Positions 25,663-35,582 of a stretch of DNA of 64,000 nucleotides are shown here, piece by piece; position 1 is the stretch's first letter; the number at the start of each line of letters is the position of its first letter. Position numbers and translations under genes: made by a program. The notes beneath the pieces are model-generated. The model made no database searches. It was given only the letters and a program-made list of their open reading frames with translations, and had not been told where the DNA came from. The DNA comes from Alistipes_A hominis (lineage in GTDB: Bacteria > Bacteroidota > Bacteroidia > Bacteroidales > Rikenellaceae), in assembly GCF_014288115.1 (NCBI RefSeq), contig NZ_JACOOK010000001.1, forward strand, positions 434,001 to 498,000, given 5' to 3'.

Positions 25663-27834
25663 ATGAGATTTTTTTTAATTGCCGCATTCATGACCGCCGT
25701 TCTGTCAGCCGGCTCGGGCTGTGAAAAGAAACAGGCCGACGCCAATCCGTTTTTCACCGTATGGGATACGCCGTTCGGAGTTCCTCCGTTCGACAAAATC
25801 AAAAACGGGCACTATAAGCCCGCTATCGAGAAGGGTATCGCCGACCACGCCGCCGAAATCGATTCGATCGTCGCCAACCCGGATGCGCCGAGTTTCGAAA
25901 ACGTGATCGCCGCGCTCGACCGCAGCGGCGAACTGCTGAAAAAGGCATATGCCGCGTTCGCGCAGGTCAAAGCGGCCGACAGCAACGACGAACTGCAGGA
26001 GGCCGACCTCGCGATCGCGCCGGCCGTATCGGCCCATTACGACGATATTTACCTGAACGATCGGTTATTCGAAAAAATCAGCGCCGTGCACGAACAGATC
26101 GGGGGAATGGCGCTGTCGGCCGAACAGGTCCGCCTGACCGAACAAACCTATAAACAGTTCGTAAGAGCCGGAGCACAACTCAACGCGCGGCAGAAGGAGC
26201 GGTTGCGCGACATCAACCGGGAACTGTCGTTGCTGAGCGTCCGATTCGGCAACAACCTGCTGGCCGAGACGCGGGACTTTACCCTCGTCGTCGAAAGTTC
26301 GAAAGACATCAGCGGGGTTCCCCAGACCGTCACCGACGCGGCGGCGGACAAGGCCAAAGAGATGGGAATGACCGACAAATGGGTTTTCACGCTCAGTCCG
26401 CCCAGCATGATCCCGTTCCTGACCTATGCCGAAAACCGGGGACTGCGCGAAAAGCTGTACACCGGCTACGTAAAGCGCGGCAACAACGGCAACCAGTTCG
26501 ACAACCGGCAGATCGTCAACGACATCATCCGGCTCCGCACCGAGAAAGCCCGCCTGATGGACTACCCTTCCTACGCCGCCTTCGTGCTGGACGACCGGAT
26601 GGCGAAAACTCCCGAACGGGTGTACGACCTGCTCGACAAACTCTGGAAACCCGCCCTCGATACGGCGAAACGGGAGTTGGAGACCCTGCGCGCGATCAAG
26701 GCGAAGGAGACGCAGGACAGCGCGTTCGCCGCATGGGACTGGCGGTATTATGCCGAAAAAGTCCGCAAATCGCAATATAACCTCGACCAGACGTCGCTCA
26801 ACCTCTACTTCTCGCTGGACAATGTCCGATCGGGCGTTTTTCAGCTTAGCAACCGGCTGTGGGGGCTGACCTTCCGCCCGGTTTCGGTTCCGGTATATAA
26901 CAAGGAGTGTTCCGCCTACGAAGTGCTCGACAAAGACAATACCCATCTGGGAGTCCTCTATTTCGACCTCTATCCGCGCGACGGCAAGCGGGGAGGCGCC
27001 TGGTGCGGCACGTTTCGCGAAGCATCCTACGGTACGGACGGCAAGCGCATCGCCCCGATCGTCACGATCGTCTGCAACTTCACCCGTCCGAACGGAAGCG
27101 ATCCGGCCCAACTGACGCTCGACGAAACCGAAACGCTGTTTCACGAATTCGGACACGCCTTGCACAAACTATTTTCGCAGGTACGCTACGCCGGACTGAA
27201 CCGGGTAGAGCGCGACTTCGTGGAACTGCCCTCGCAGATCATGGAAAACTGGGCGACCGAACCCGAAATGTTGCGGCTCTACGCCAAGCACCTCGTGTCC
27301 GGGGAGCCGATGCCCGAAAGCCTGATCCGGAAAATCCGCAAAAGCAGGCAGTTCAACCAGGGATTCGCCACCACGGAACTGGTAGCCGCGGCGCTGTCCG
27401 ACATAGACATCCATACGATCGAAGACTACAAACCGTTCGATCCGGAAGCTTTTGAAAAAGAGGCGCTGAACGACAAGCGCGGACTGATCGGACAGATCGA
27501 GCCGCGTTACCGCTACCCCTATTTCAACCATATTTTCAACAGCGGCTACGCGGCGGGATATTACGGTTATTTGTGGGCCGAAGTACTCGACCGGGACGCC
27601 TTCGAAGCATTCGTCGAAAGCGGAGACATTTTCGATAAAGCGACCGCCCTCTCTTTCCGGAAAAACATTCTCGAACGCGGCGGCACGCAGGACGGAGCCG
27701 AACTCTACCGCAATTTCCGCGGCAAGGACCCGGACATTACGCCGATGATGGTCAAACGGGGACTGATCAAACCGGTCGAACCCGCGGCGGACAGCGTCGC
27801 GGCGGCAACGCCGGTCGTACCGCAGGCGCAATGA
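25663..27834 (+). CDS. M3-family metallopeptidase (Dcp/oligopeptidase type), lipoprotein
   Basis: This 723-residue peptidase has a lipoprotein-like signal ending at Cys20 (SAGSGC). ATG 25663 was chosen because it opens this signal. The helical M3 fold contains the zinc motif HEFGH at His494-Glu495-His498, with the glutamate ligand expected in the following helix. Such enzymes trim short peptides, here probably in the periplasm. The Ala/Val/Pro-rich C-terminus is an extra tail. It is divergent from rsmE. Confidence 0.93.
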   Translation: MRFFLIAAFMTAVLSAGSGCEKKQADANPFFTVWDTPFGVPPFDKIKNGHYKPAIEKGIADHAAEIDSIVANPDAPSFENVIAALDRSGELLKKAYAAFAQVKAADSNDELQEADLAIAPAVSAHYDDIYLNDRLFEKISAVHEQIGGMALSAEQVRLTEQTYKQFVRAGAQLNARQKERLRDINRELSLLSVRFGNNLLAETRDFTLVVESSKDISGVPQTVTDAAADKAKEMGMTDKWVFTLSPPSMIPFLTYAENRGLREKLYTGYVKRGNNGNQFDNRQIVNDIIRLRTEKARLMDYPSYAAFVLDDRMAKTPERVYDLLDKLWKPALDTAKRELETLRAIKAKETQDSAFAAWDWRYYAEKVRKSQYNLDQTSLNLYFSLDNVRSGVFQLSNRLWGLTFRPVSVPVYNKECSAYEVLDKDNTHLGVLYFDLYPRDGKRGGAWCGTFREASYGTDGKRIAPIVTIVCNFTRPNGSDPAQLTLDETETLFHEFGHALHKLFSQVRYAGLNRVERDFVELPSQIMENWATEPEMLRLYAKHLVSGEPMPESLIRKIRKSRQFNQGFATTELVAAALSDIDIHTIEDYKPFDPEAFEKEALNDKRGLIGQIEPRYRYPYFNHIFNSGYAAGYYGYLWAEVLDRDAFEAFVESGDIFDKATALSFRKNILERGGTQDGAELYRNFRGKDPDITPMMVKRGLIKPVEPAADSVAAATPVVPQAQ

Positions 27835-27848
27835 CCCGGAGTACCCCG

Positions 27849-28871
27849 CTATTTCCAGCCCTGCGCCTGCAACGCGATTTCCTGCCCGTCAGGTGTGACC
27901 AACGCGGCTCCGGTTCCCGCTTCGGTCATATGACCGATCACGTCCACCCCGAGCGCGAAGACTTCCTGCCGCCGGGCGAGCGGCACGGTAAATAACAACT
28001 CGTAATCGTCGCCGCCGTTCAGCGCGGCAACCACCGGATCGCTGTGCAGTTCGTCCGCCATCGCATAGGTCTGCTTGGCGATCGGCAGCCGGTTCAGGTA
28101 GATCCGCGCTCCCTTGTCCGACGCTTTGCACAGGTGCAGCAGTTCAGACGACAGCCCGTCCGAAATATCGATCATCGACGTAGGCACGATTCCGCTTTGG
28201 GCGAGTTTTTCGACGACATCCACCCGCGCATCGGGTTTCAACTGCCTGCGCAGGATATATTCGTACCCTTCGAATTTCGGCTCCGGATTCGGATGCCCGT
28301 CGCAGGCCCGTTTCTCGCGTTCCAGCAGATGAAGCCCCATATAAGCGGCTCCCAAGTCGCCCGTCAGGCAGATCAGGTCGTTCGCTCCGGCTCCGCTACG
28401 GTACGCGATCTTGTCCTTGTCCACGTCGCCGGTCGCGGTCACGCTGATCGTAAGGCCGTTAACCGAGGCCGACGTATCTCCTCCGACCAGGTCGGTCTTG
28501 AAATCGGAACAGGCGGCCCGCACCCCTTCGTAGAACCGGTCGATCATCTCGACCGAGAAACGCGACGATATCCCGAGCGATACCAGTACTTGCCGCGGCG
28601 TCCCGTTCATCGCCAGAATATCCGACACGGCCACCACGACCGCTTTATACCCCAGATGCTGCAACGGGAAATAGGTCAGGTCGAAATGTACACCTTCCAA
28701 CATCAGGTCGGTCGAAACCAATCCGTAACGATCTCCCGCATCGAGTACGGCGGCGTCGTCTCCGCATCCCTTTACCGTGGTTTTCTGCTGCGGCTCGAAA
28801 GGGGCGCAGATCCGGTCGATCAGGCCGAATTCGCCCAGTTCGGCGATCTCCGTTCGCTTCGTATCATCCAT
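27849..28871 (-). CDS. thiL: Thiamine-monophosphate kinase
   Basis: This 340-residue enzyme phosphorylates thiamine monophosphate to thiamine diphosphate, the cofactor of the E1 protein at the left of the window. It has the ThiL features GDDAAVLD near the N-terminus, SDILAMNG, the nucleotide-binding VGGDTSAS, and IDISDGLSSEL in the second half. Length is typical. It converges on the peptidase gene and is divergent from adk. Confidence 0.93.
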   Translation of the reverse strand: MDDTKRTEIAELGEFGLIDRICAPFEPQQKTTVKGCGDDAAVLDAGDRYGLVSTDLMLEGVHFDLTYFPLQHLGYKAVVVAVSDILAMNGTPRQVLVSLGISSRFSVEMIDRFYEGVRAACSDFKTDLVGGDTSASVNGLTISVTATGDVDKDKIAYRSGAGANDLICLTGDLGAAYMGLHLLEREKRACDGHPNPEPKFEGYEYILRRQLKPDARVDVVEKLAQSGIVPTSMIDISDGLSSELLHLCKASDKGARIYLNRLPIAKQTYAMADELHSDPVVAALNGGDDYELLFTVPLARRQEVFALGVDVIGHMTEAGTGAALVTPDGQEIALQAQGWK

Positions 28872-28893
28872 TTTTATTGCGTTTTAGTAAACA

Positions 28894-28940
28894 CAAAGGT
28901 ACTTTATCTTTTGTTCCGGCAAAAAAATACACTACTTTTG
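28894..28940. promoter_or_regulatory. Overlapping divergent promoters of thiL and adk
   Basis: For adk, TTG 28911-28913 and TACTTTTG 28933-28940 are spaced by 19 bases. For thiL, the minus strand reads TACCTTTG (28894-28901) with TTG (complement of 28920-28922) 18 bases upstream. The two promoters interleave, so polymerases would compete. Confidence 0.65.
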
Positions 28941-28978
28941 TTAACATTTAAAAGAGTGAATCATTAAATTTTAACACG

Positions 28979-29557
28979 ATGTTGAACATTGTATTGTTCG
29001 GCCCGCCGGGGGCCGGAAAGGGAACGCAGGCAGCCAAACTGATCGAAAAATACGGTTTTCACCACATCTCGACCGGAGAAGTCATCCGGGAAGAGATCCG
29101 GCAGGAATCGCCGCTGGGCCGAAGTATGAAAAGTTACATCGACAAGGGGCATCTGGCTCCGGACGAATTGGTTATCGACATCATAACCGAGTATGTCTGC
29201 AAGCACAAAGACTGCAAGGGAAACGTTTTCGACGGATTCCCGAGAACCACGCCGCAAGCCGAAGCGTTCGACAAAATCATGGAAATGCACGGCGCGCCGA
29301 TCAACCTGATACTGTCGCTGGAAGTTCCCGACGAAGAACTGATCAAACGGATCCTGCTCCGCAGCAAGGACAGCGGCCGGGCCGACGATCGCTGCGAATC
29401 GGTCATCCGGAACCGGATCGACGTTTACAAAGCTCAAACGGCCATCGTAGCCGAACACTATAAAAAACAGGGGAAATACCGCGCCGTTAACGGCACCGGA
29501 GATATCGACGGGATATTCAGAAACCTATGCGCCGAGATCGACCCGCTCCTGAAATAG
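28979..29557 (+). CDS. adk: Adenylate kinase, short form
   Basis: This 192-residue enzyme equilibrates ATP and AMP with two ADP. It has the P-loop GPPGAGKGT (8-16), STGEVIREEI in the AMP-binding region, DGFPRTTPQAE and GRADDR. The size matches the short bacterial form without a zinc LID. STGEV stands where STGD(M/V) is usual, a mild change in a normally very conserved spot. A very long terminator follows. Confidence 0.95.
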   Translation: MLNIVLFGPPGAGKGTQAAKLIEKYGFHHISTGEVIREEIRQESPLGRSMKSYIDKGHLAPDELVIDIITEYVCKHKDCKGNVFDGFPRTTPQAEAFDKIMEMHGAPINLILSLEVPDEELIKRILLRSKDSGRADDRCESVIRNRIDVYKAQTAIVAEHYKKQGKYRAVNGTGDIDGIFRNLCAEIDPLLK

Positions 29558-29569
29558 AAAACGGAACGG

Positions 29570-29620
29570 ATCTATAAAACGAACGGGCTACCGCTGCGGT
29601 AGCCCGTTCGTTTTATAGAT
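29570..29620. terminator. Long bidirectional terminator
   Basis: A 23-bp perfect stem (29570-29592 with 29598-29620) closes a 5-base loop. AAAAC and GTTTT sit inside the stem, so it works in both directions, ending adk and the protease gene. Confidence 0.9.
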
Positions 29621-29630
29621 GCGCAATCGG

Positions 29631-31262
29631 TCACGATCCGGCGTGCCCGGCGGAATCGAGCACTTCGATCGACCGGGCAATCACGTTGTCGATTCCCTGG
29701 ATTTCGTGATAGAACGCATTGTCCTCCAACTCCGTATTCCGGCCGATGTAAGCCTTGAGCTGCGCCAGCAGGATCGCTTTCGAACGCTCGATCTCGGCGG
29801 GCTTTGGCGCCACGCCCGCTTTTGCCGCGTAACTTACGAACTCGTTCAACAGATTCGGCTGCCGGTCGAAAAACCGGTCGAGTTCTTCCAGCGAACGGAT
29901 CTTGTTCAACTGCCCGCGGTAACGGTCGGAAAATTCCAGCGTAAACTTGTACAAGATGCTGCGCCCGGCGACCTCGCGGAAATAGGGCGTCATATCCGTC
30001 GTATCGACCGGAACGAAAATATCCGGCATGATCCCGCCTCCGCCATACACCACGCGTCCCGACTCGGTCGTATATTTCAGGCTGTCGGCAAAATGGATGC
30101 TGTCGGCCGAAAACATTTCGTCGTGCTGGTAACGCGACAACAATTCGTTGTAGTAATCTTCGCGTCCGTTGCTGTACGGTTTCTGGATCGAGCGTCCGGT
30201 CGGCGTATAGTAACGGGCGACGGTAAGCCGTACCGCCGAACCGTCCGGAAACGGAATCTGATTCTGCACCAGCCCCTTACCGAACGATCTGCGACCGATG
30301 ATCGTTCCCCGGTCGTTATCCTGGAGCGCGCCGGCCAGAATCTCGCTCGCCGAAGCGCTGTTCTCGTCGATCAGAACGACCAGTTCCTCGTCCATAAACT
30401 TGCCGTTCCCTTCGCTGTATTCGATCTCCCGGTTCCCGTCACGATCCTGCGTATAAACGATCATTTTGCCTTTCGGAAGAAACTCCCGCGATATCAGAAT
30501 CGCCTGGTCGAGCAATCCCCCCGGATTGCCGCGCACGTCGAGGATCAGTTTTTTCATACCCTGCTCCTTCAACCGAGCGATCGCTTCGGCCAGTTCTTTA
30601 TGAGCATTCATCGAGAACTGCTCGAACTTGATATACCCCGTTTCGGGACGGATCATGTAGGCGGCGACGATGCTTTTGATAGGAATGGCGTCGCGGGTCA
30701 CGACGAACGGAACCAGATCCTTTACGCCCGCCCGCTGGATACCGAGCGTCACCTGGCTGCCGCGCGGCCCGCGCAACCGTTTCACGACGCTGTCCTGCGG
30801 CATCTTAATGCCGGCCACCACGGTATCGTTCACCGTCACGATGCGGTCCCCGGCCTGTATTCCGGCCTTGGCGCTCGGCCCCGAGTTGACCACGTTCAGC
30901 ACGATCACCGTATCGGTCGCCATATTGAAAACGACCCCGATCCCGTCGAATTCCCCTTCGATGCTCTCCTTCGCCCGCGACAGATCTTGAGCCGACAGGT
31001 ACGTGGAATGGGGATCCAGCTCATCGAGGATCAGCGGAATGACCCGTTCGGTCAGCGAATCGATCGAAACCGAGTCCACGTACTGCGTCCCGATCAGCGA
31101 CAGCAGCCGATTGATCTTGTCGCTGCCCGGAGCCGTCAGGGCGGGCCGCCGGACGACCGGACGACTCGTGCGAAAAACCAGGCCGCCCAAAAGAACCCCC
31201 GCCACCAGCGAACAGGCTACGACCGCCGGCAGAATAATGGTGAATTTACTGTTTTTATACAT
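29631..31262 (-). CDS. C-terminal processing protease (S41, CtpA-like)
   Basis: This 543-residue protein has an N-terminal membrane anchor (about 8-30). A helical N-domain with LDPHSTYL leads to a PDZ domain (about 100-175, with GPSAKAGIQAGDRI). The S41 catalytic domain has the Ser motif ENSASASE (300-307) and the Lys motif RRSFGKGL (near 325), with LDVRGNPGG between PDZ and Ser. A helical C-terminal region of about 150 residues completes it. Such periplasmic proteases cut substrates from their C-termini in envelope quality control. A DUF3078 gene lies 50 bases upstream in the same direction. Confidence 0.94.
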   Translation of the reverse strand: MYKNSKFTIILPAVVACSLVAGVLLGGLVFRTSRPVVRRPALTAPGSDKINRLLSLIGTQYVDSVSIDSLTERVIPLILDELDPHSTYLSAQDLSRAKESIEGEFDGIGVVFNMATDTVIVLNVVNSGPSAKAGIQAGDRIVTVNDTVVAGIKMPQDSVVKRLRGPRGSQVTLGIQRAGVKDLVPFVVTRDAIPIKSIVAAYMIRPETGYIKFEQFSMNAHKELAEAIARLKEQGMKKLILDVRGNPGGLLDQAILISREFLPKGKMIVYTQDRDGNREIEYSEGNGKFMDEELVVLIDENSASASEILAGALQDNDRGTIIGRRSFGKGLVQNQIPFPDGSAVRLTVARYYTPTGRSIQKPYSNGREDYYNELLSRYQHDEMFSADSIHFADSLKYTTESGRVVYGGGGIMPDIFVPVDTTDMTPYFREVAGRSILYKFTLEFSDRYRGQLNKIRSLEELDRFFDRQPNLLNEFVSYAAKAGVAPKPAEIERSKAILLAQLKAYIGRNTELEDNAFYHEIQGIDNVIARSIEVLDSAGHAGS

Positions 31263-31312
31263 ACTTCAAATCTCTTTTGCATCGTGCCACCTATGCAGAA
31301 ACCGTTCCGTCA

Positions 31313-32317
31313 TCACTTGTTCTTGAACGTATACGCAACACCCAACCCGAACGTATAGTTCCATTGCAACGGCTTATTGCGAGGAGTCGGTTGCACTTCG
31401 TTGTAGATCATCCGACAGAACGCGCTCGCGTTGATGATTTGGGTAATTTTGATATTCAGCGTGTTCTGCCACTCCACGTAATTATTTTTCTCGTAGTTGG
31501 TGGAAACGTAAAAATAGGTGATATAATTCAGCTTGCTTTTGGCGATCGGCTGGTTCAGGTCGATCCGCATCGTCGAGCCCAGGGCGCTCTTCTGGTGCTT
31601 GCCCGGCTCGACTCCGGCAACCCCCTGTTTGGACAGCGTGTCGCTCAGCACGAACGTCATGCTACCGCTCAACGGGTTGACCGTAATCACGATCGGAACT
31701 TTGCACGCCGTATTGTCCTTTTTCAGCGCCCGGAACGTAAAACCGACGCCGAGCGCCAGCGTACCCGGCGACATGATGTTGCTGACCATCGTTTTATCGT
31801 CCGCCGATCGGAACCCTTTGGTCCACTGGCTGCGCAGGTCGACGCTGGCGCTATAGGCCCAGCAACGCGATATGTTCCACGCGCTGTTTACGTTGAGAAT
31901 GAAATAGTCGATATTTTTAAAGGTTTTGCCCGAGATAACGTTCATCCCGTATTTCGAATCCAACTGGGTCGCCAGGCGCAGCCGGTCGCGCTGATAAACA
32001 TGATTAAAAAGCAACGAGGCCACCCCGGAAAAAGTATTGACGCCGCCCGGCGCCCAGTTGTCGAATTTAGTCTGGTTCAGGTTCAGTCCCACCGTGCAGG
32101 TAAGCGTATTGCGCTCCTTGCGCAACCGTCTTTTCTCAGCGCGGAACCGGGCCTCGCTGAAAAACTCGTTACTGACGGCGGAGATGGGTTTCACGGAGTC
32201 CTTTTTGAGCCGCGTATCGGCTTCGCTGGGGACTTTCGAAATGGAAAATTGCGCCAAACCCTGGTTCGAAACCATTATGAATCCTGCAAGTATCAGAAGT
32301 AAATTCAGCCGTTTCAT
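31313..32317 (-). CDS. DUF3078 outer-membrane-type protein
   Basis: This 334-residue exported protein has a signal peptide ending GLAQ. The rest alternates short amphipathic strands (for example CTVGLNLNQTKFDNWAPGG and YTFGLGVAYTFKNK at the end), as in small outer-membrane beta-barrels. It matches the DUF3078 family of Bacteroidota, whose function is unknown. The open frame continues far upstream, but only ATG 32317 gives a signal peptide. It precedes the Ctp protease, so the two may be co-transcribed. Confidence 0.85.
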   Translation of the reverse strand: MKRLNLLLILAGFIMVSNQGLAQFSISKVPSEADTRLKKDSVKPISAVSNEFFSEARFRAEKRRLRKERNTLTCTVGLNLNQTKFDNWAPGGVNTFSGVASLLFNHVYQRDRLRLATQLDSKYGMNVISGKTFKNIDYFILNVNSAWNISRCWAYSASVDLRSQWTKGFRSADDKTMVSNIMSPGTLALGVGFTFRALKKDNTACKVPIVITVNPLSGSMTFVLSDTLSKQGVAGVEPGKHQKSALGSTMRIDLNQPIAKSKLNYITYFYVSTNYEKNNYVEWQNTLNIKITQIINASAFCRMIYNEVQPTPRNKPLQWNYTFGLGVAYTFKNK

Positions 32318-32338
32318 AATTTCCGGATTGGATTTGGG

Positions 32339-32406
32339 CAAAGATAACAATATTTGGCCAGTGTTTTGCCGTTCATCGGTTTTTCTGCAAAAAAGTCGTA
32401 GCTTTG
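32339..32406. promoter_or_regulatory. Divergent -7 boxes for the DUF3078 gene and nfo
   Basis: The minus strand reads TATCTTTG (reverse complement of 32339-32346), just upstream of the DUF3078 start. Plus strand TAGCTTTG at 32399-32406 is followed by a leader of about 115 bases to nfo. No convincing -33 elements were found. Confidence 0.45.
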
Positions 32407-32527
32407 TTCGACGCCGGTCTCCCGGCGACGTCGCCGCCTGCGGAATCCCGACGGCAGGCGACGTGAAAAACGGCGAAAACACGACCCGGATTGCCGGCAG
32501 CGTCAACGAACTAATTAAACGTTTGTC

Positions 32528-33373
32528 ATGAAATACTTCGGAGCACACGTCAGCGCATCGGGGGGCGTAGAAAACGCCCCGCTGAACGCGCATACCATCG
32601 GGGCGACCGCTTTCGCCCTTTTCACCAAGAACCAGCGCCAGTGGACGGCCGCGCCGCTCAGTCCCAAATCGATCGAAGCGTTCGGCGGGAACTGCCGGAC
32701 GGATCATTACCAACCGGCACAGATTCTCCCGCACGACAGCTACCTGATCAACCTGGGGCATCCGGACGAAGAGGGGCTGCGCAAATCCCGCGCCGCCTTC
32801 CTCGACGAAATGCGGCGGTGCGAACAGCTCGGCCTCGACCGGCTGAACTTCCACCCGGGCAGCCACCTGGGACAAATCACGATCGAAGAATGCCTCCGGC
32901 GGGTCGCCGAATCGATCAACCTGACGCTCGCGGCGACGCGGGGCGTCACGGCCGTGATCGAAAACACGGCCGGTCAGGGAAGCAACGTCGGTTTCGCATT
33001 CGAACATCTGGCCGCCATCATCGAACGGGTCGAAGACAAAAGCCGGGTGGGCGTCTGCATCGACACCTGCCACGCCTTCGCCGCCGGATACGACCTCGGC
33101 AGCGAGGCGGCCTGCGACCGGACGTTCGACGAACTGGAGCGCGTCGTCGGATTCGGCTACCTGCGGGGGATGCACCTGAACGACGCGATGAAACCGCTCG
33201 GAAGCCGCGTAGACCGGCACCAGAGCCTCGGCGAAGGGACGCTGGGCATGACGGTATTCCGTTACATCGCCCGCGACAAGCGTTTCGACGACATGCCGCT
33301 GATCCTCGAAACGCCCGACGAATCCCGTTGGCCGCAGGAGATCGCGCTGCTGAAAGAGCTGGCCGAAGGATAA
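32528..33373 (+). CDS. nfo: Endonuclease IV (AP endonuclease)
   Basis: This 281-residue TIM-barrel enzyme cuts DNA 5' of abasic sites in base-excision repair. The three-zinc site is visible in NFHPGSH, IENTAGQGS, CIDTCHAFAAGYD, MHLNDA, DRHQSLGEG and LETPDE. Length and motifs are standard. Confidence 0.96.
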   Translation: MKYFGAHVSASGGVENAPLNAHTIGATAFALFTKNQRQWTAAPLSPKSIEAFGGNCRTDHYQPAQILPHDSYLINLGHPDEEGLRKSRAAFLDEMRRCEQLGLDRLNFHPGSHLGQITIEECLRRVAESINLTLAATRGVTAVIENTAGQGSNVGFAFEHLAAIIERVEDKSRVGVCIDTCHAFAAGYDLGSEAACDRTFDELERVVGFGYLRGMHLNDAMKPLGSRVDRHQSLGEGTLGMTVFRYIARDKRFDDMPLILETPDESRWPQEIALLKELAEG

Positions 33374-33432
33374 CCGCCGGCGCCTGTCTCCGGCTCCGGT
33401 TCTCCGCCGACGTCGAATTCCTGTTTTTTTGT

Positions 33433-33440
33433 TACATTTG
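33433..33440 (+). promoter_or_regulatory. -7 box upstream of the GT39 gene
   Basis: TACATTTG matches TAnnTTTG, about 60 bases before the start at 33501. No -33 TTG is apparent. Confidence 0.45.
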
Positions 33441-33500
33441 CGAAAAATTCGCCGGCGGCAGGACATTGCCCGTAACGAACGACGAACGAAACGGTTCCGT

Positions 33501-35192
33501 ATGCACAACAGCATAAAAAACATACCTGTTCCCAAAAACCCGGATACGCTGCTGGGACTTTTGCTCGGCGGATGGTGGATCGTCAACCTGATCCAAGCCG
33601 GATGCACCGAACTGGCCAACGACGAGGCCTACTATCACATGTTTTCGGAGTCCCTGGCATGGGGCTATTTCGATCATCCGCCGATGACCGCGCTGCTGGT
33701 CAGACTGGGCGGTTTTCTGGGCGGGGAACTGGGCGTTCGTTTCCTGTTCACGCTGCTGCAACCGCTGTACCTGTTCGTCCTGTGGAAAATCGTCAGACCG
33801 GCTTCGGCCGACAGCCGCGAAGCAGGATTGTTCGCACTGATCGCCGCAGCCATGCCGATCCTGCAACTGTACGGATTCATCGCCGTTCCGGACGGGCCGC
33901 TGATGCTTTTCACCGCGCTGCTGCTATGGTTCTATAAAAAGTTTACCGAGGACGACCGCTGGTCGAGCGCCCTGCTGATGGGAATCATGATCGCGGCGCT
34001 GGCTTACAGCAAATACCACGGAGCGCTGGTCGTGCTGTTCATCGTGCTTTCGAACCTCCGGCTACTGAAGAATCCGAAATTCTACGTAGCCTGCCTGCTG
34101 ACGCTCGCACTGATCGCCCCGCACCTGTGGTGGCAGTACCAGCACGACTGGATTTCGTTCCGTTACCACCTGGACGGACGCACCCGCGATTTCGAATACT
34201 CGTTCGTTACGGAATACCTGCTGAATCTGTTCGCTATTTTCAACCCGTTCCTATTCCCCGTATTTTTGAAAGGATGGTGGAAAACCAAAGGCCACACTCC
34301 GGTACTGAGAGCTCTGAATTGTATTTCGGCCGGATTCATTCTGTTTTTCCTCGCTTCCACGACGCGCGGATACGTACAGCCGCAGTGGGAAATCCCCGCC
34401 ACGTTCGGCGTGATCGCCGTACTGTACCTGTTCACGCAGGGGCGCGAACGGCTGCGCCGCTACATCGTCCGCGTCGGATGGATTACGATCGCGCTGATCG
34501 CGCTGGTGCGCATCGAAATGATATTCAATCCGCTGGGACTGAAGTTCGAAGTATTCGACAACCGTGCCTCCTACAACGAAATAGCAGCAGCGGCCGACGG
34601 CCGGCCCGTTATTTTCGACGGCAGTTATACGGATGCCGCGAAATACGGTTTTTATACCGGACGAACGGCATACGCCCAACCGTCGATCCGCTACCGTACC
34701 AGCCAGTACGAACTGAAGGACGATGACGACCGGATGGCCGGGAAACCGGCGATCCTGCAGGTCTGGGACAGCGTTCCCGGCAAACGACGCTTGAAACTGA
34801 GTAACGGGAAGCGGTTCGAATACATCGAAACGGAGCATTTCACTCCCGTCCGCAGGATCGACGTCGCCTACGACGCGCTTCCCGGACAGGTCGCGGCGGG
34901 AGACACGCTACATCTGCGCCTGACGCTGCACAATCCTTATCCCTACGAATACCGAATCGACGGAGATTCGGTTTCGGTCAGCATCGTATGGCGTAACCGC
35001 AGCGAACCGACCCACCGATATAAGTTGCCGATAACCGGCACGCTACCCCCGCACGGCGAACTGCAAGGAACCGCGGACTTCGTGGTACCGGCACTGACGC
35101 CTCGCACGTTCCAGGTCGGATTCACGATCGCCAACCTGCCCGCAACAACCTGGTTCAACGGCAAAACCGTAAAAATAAACCTGAAAAAATAA
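33501..35192 (+). CDS. GT39/ArnT-like membrane glycosyltransferase
   Basis: This 563-residue multi-pass membrane protein of the GT-C fold transfers a sugar from a polyprenyl-phosphate donor. The first periplasmic loop carries the acidic catalytic motif NDEAYYHMFSESLAWGY followed by DHPPM. About ten hydrophobic helices fill 20-380. The soluble C-terminal part (about 390-563) ends in an immunoglobulin-like strand pattern. A TTG start 24 codons upstream overlaps the -7 box and was rejected. It begins a run with a GtrA protein and an acetyltransferase, suggesting modification of a surface glycan or lipid A. Confidence 0.88.
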   Translation: MHNSIKNIPVPKNPDTLLGLLLGGWWIVNLIQAGCTELANDEAYYHMFSESLAWGYFDHPPMTALLVRLGGFLGGELGVRFLFTLLQPLYLFVLWKIVRPASADSREAGLFALIAAAMPILQLYGFIAVPDGPLMLFTALLLWFYKKFTEDDRWSSALLMGIMIAALAYSKYHGALVVLFIVLSNLRLLKNPKFYVACLLTLALIAPHLWWQYQHDWISFRYHLDGRTRDFEYSFVTEYLLNLFAIFNPFLFPVFLKGWWKTKGHTPVLRALNCISAGFILFFLASTTRGYVQPQWEIPATFGVIAVLYLFTQGRERLRRYIVRVGWITIALIALVRIEMIFNPLGLKFEVFDNRASYNEIAAAADGRPVIFDGSYTDAAKYGFYTGRTAYAQPSIRYRTSQYELKDDDDRMAGKPAILQVWDSVPGKRRLKLSNGKRFEYIETEHFTPVRRIDVAYDALPGQVAAGDTLHLRLTLHNPYPYEYRIDGDSVSVSIVWRNRSEPTHRYKLPITGTLPPHGELQGTADFVVPALTPRTFQVGFTIANLPATTWFNGKTVKINLKK

Positions 35193-35197
35193 GCGAC

Positions 35198-35575
35198 ATG
35201 TTCCTGCAATTCATAAAATTCTGCGTCGTCGGCGGCACCGGAGTGGTGGTGGATTTCGGCATCACTTTCCTGTTCAAAGAAAAACTGAAACTGAACAAAT
35301 ACATCGCCAACTCGCTGGGATTCATGGCCGCCGCCTCGACCAATTACCTGTTGAACCGCTGGTGGACATTCCGCAGCCATGACCCGGAGGTGGCGCAGCA
35401 GTACGTCCAGTTCGTCGGCATTTCGGCCATTGGACTGATCCTGAACAACATCATCATTTACCTGCTGAACGACAAAGCGCGCCTGAATTTCTACCTGTCG
35501 AAACTGATCGCCATCGGACTCGTCACGCTGTGGAACTTCTTTATGAATTATTATTTCACATTCACCGGAAAATAA
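35198..35575 (+). CDS. GtrA-family membrane protein
   Basis: This 125-residue protein has four membrane helices and the GtrA signatures FCVVGGTGVVVDFG and NRWWTFR. GtrA proteins are thought to help flip polyprenyl-linked sugars for membrane glycosyltransferases. It begins 5 bases after the GT39 gene, which fits that partnership. Confidence 0.92.
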   Translation: MFLQFIKFCVVGGTGVVVDFGITFLFKEKLKLNKYIANSLGFMAAASTNYLLNRWWTFRSHDPEVAQQYVQFVGISAIGLILNNIIIYLLNDKARLNFYLSKLIAIGLVTLWNFFMNYYFTFTGK

Positions 35576-35582
35576 TAGCGGC

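Noticed and set aside
32318..33619. Upstream extension of the DUF3078 frame by over 400 codons
   Set aside because: It runs antisense through nfo, and ATG 32317 begins a clear signal peptide.
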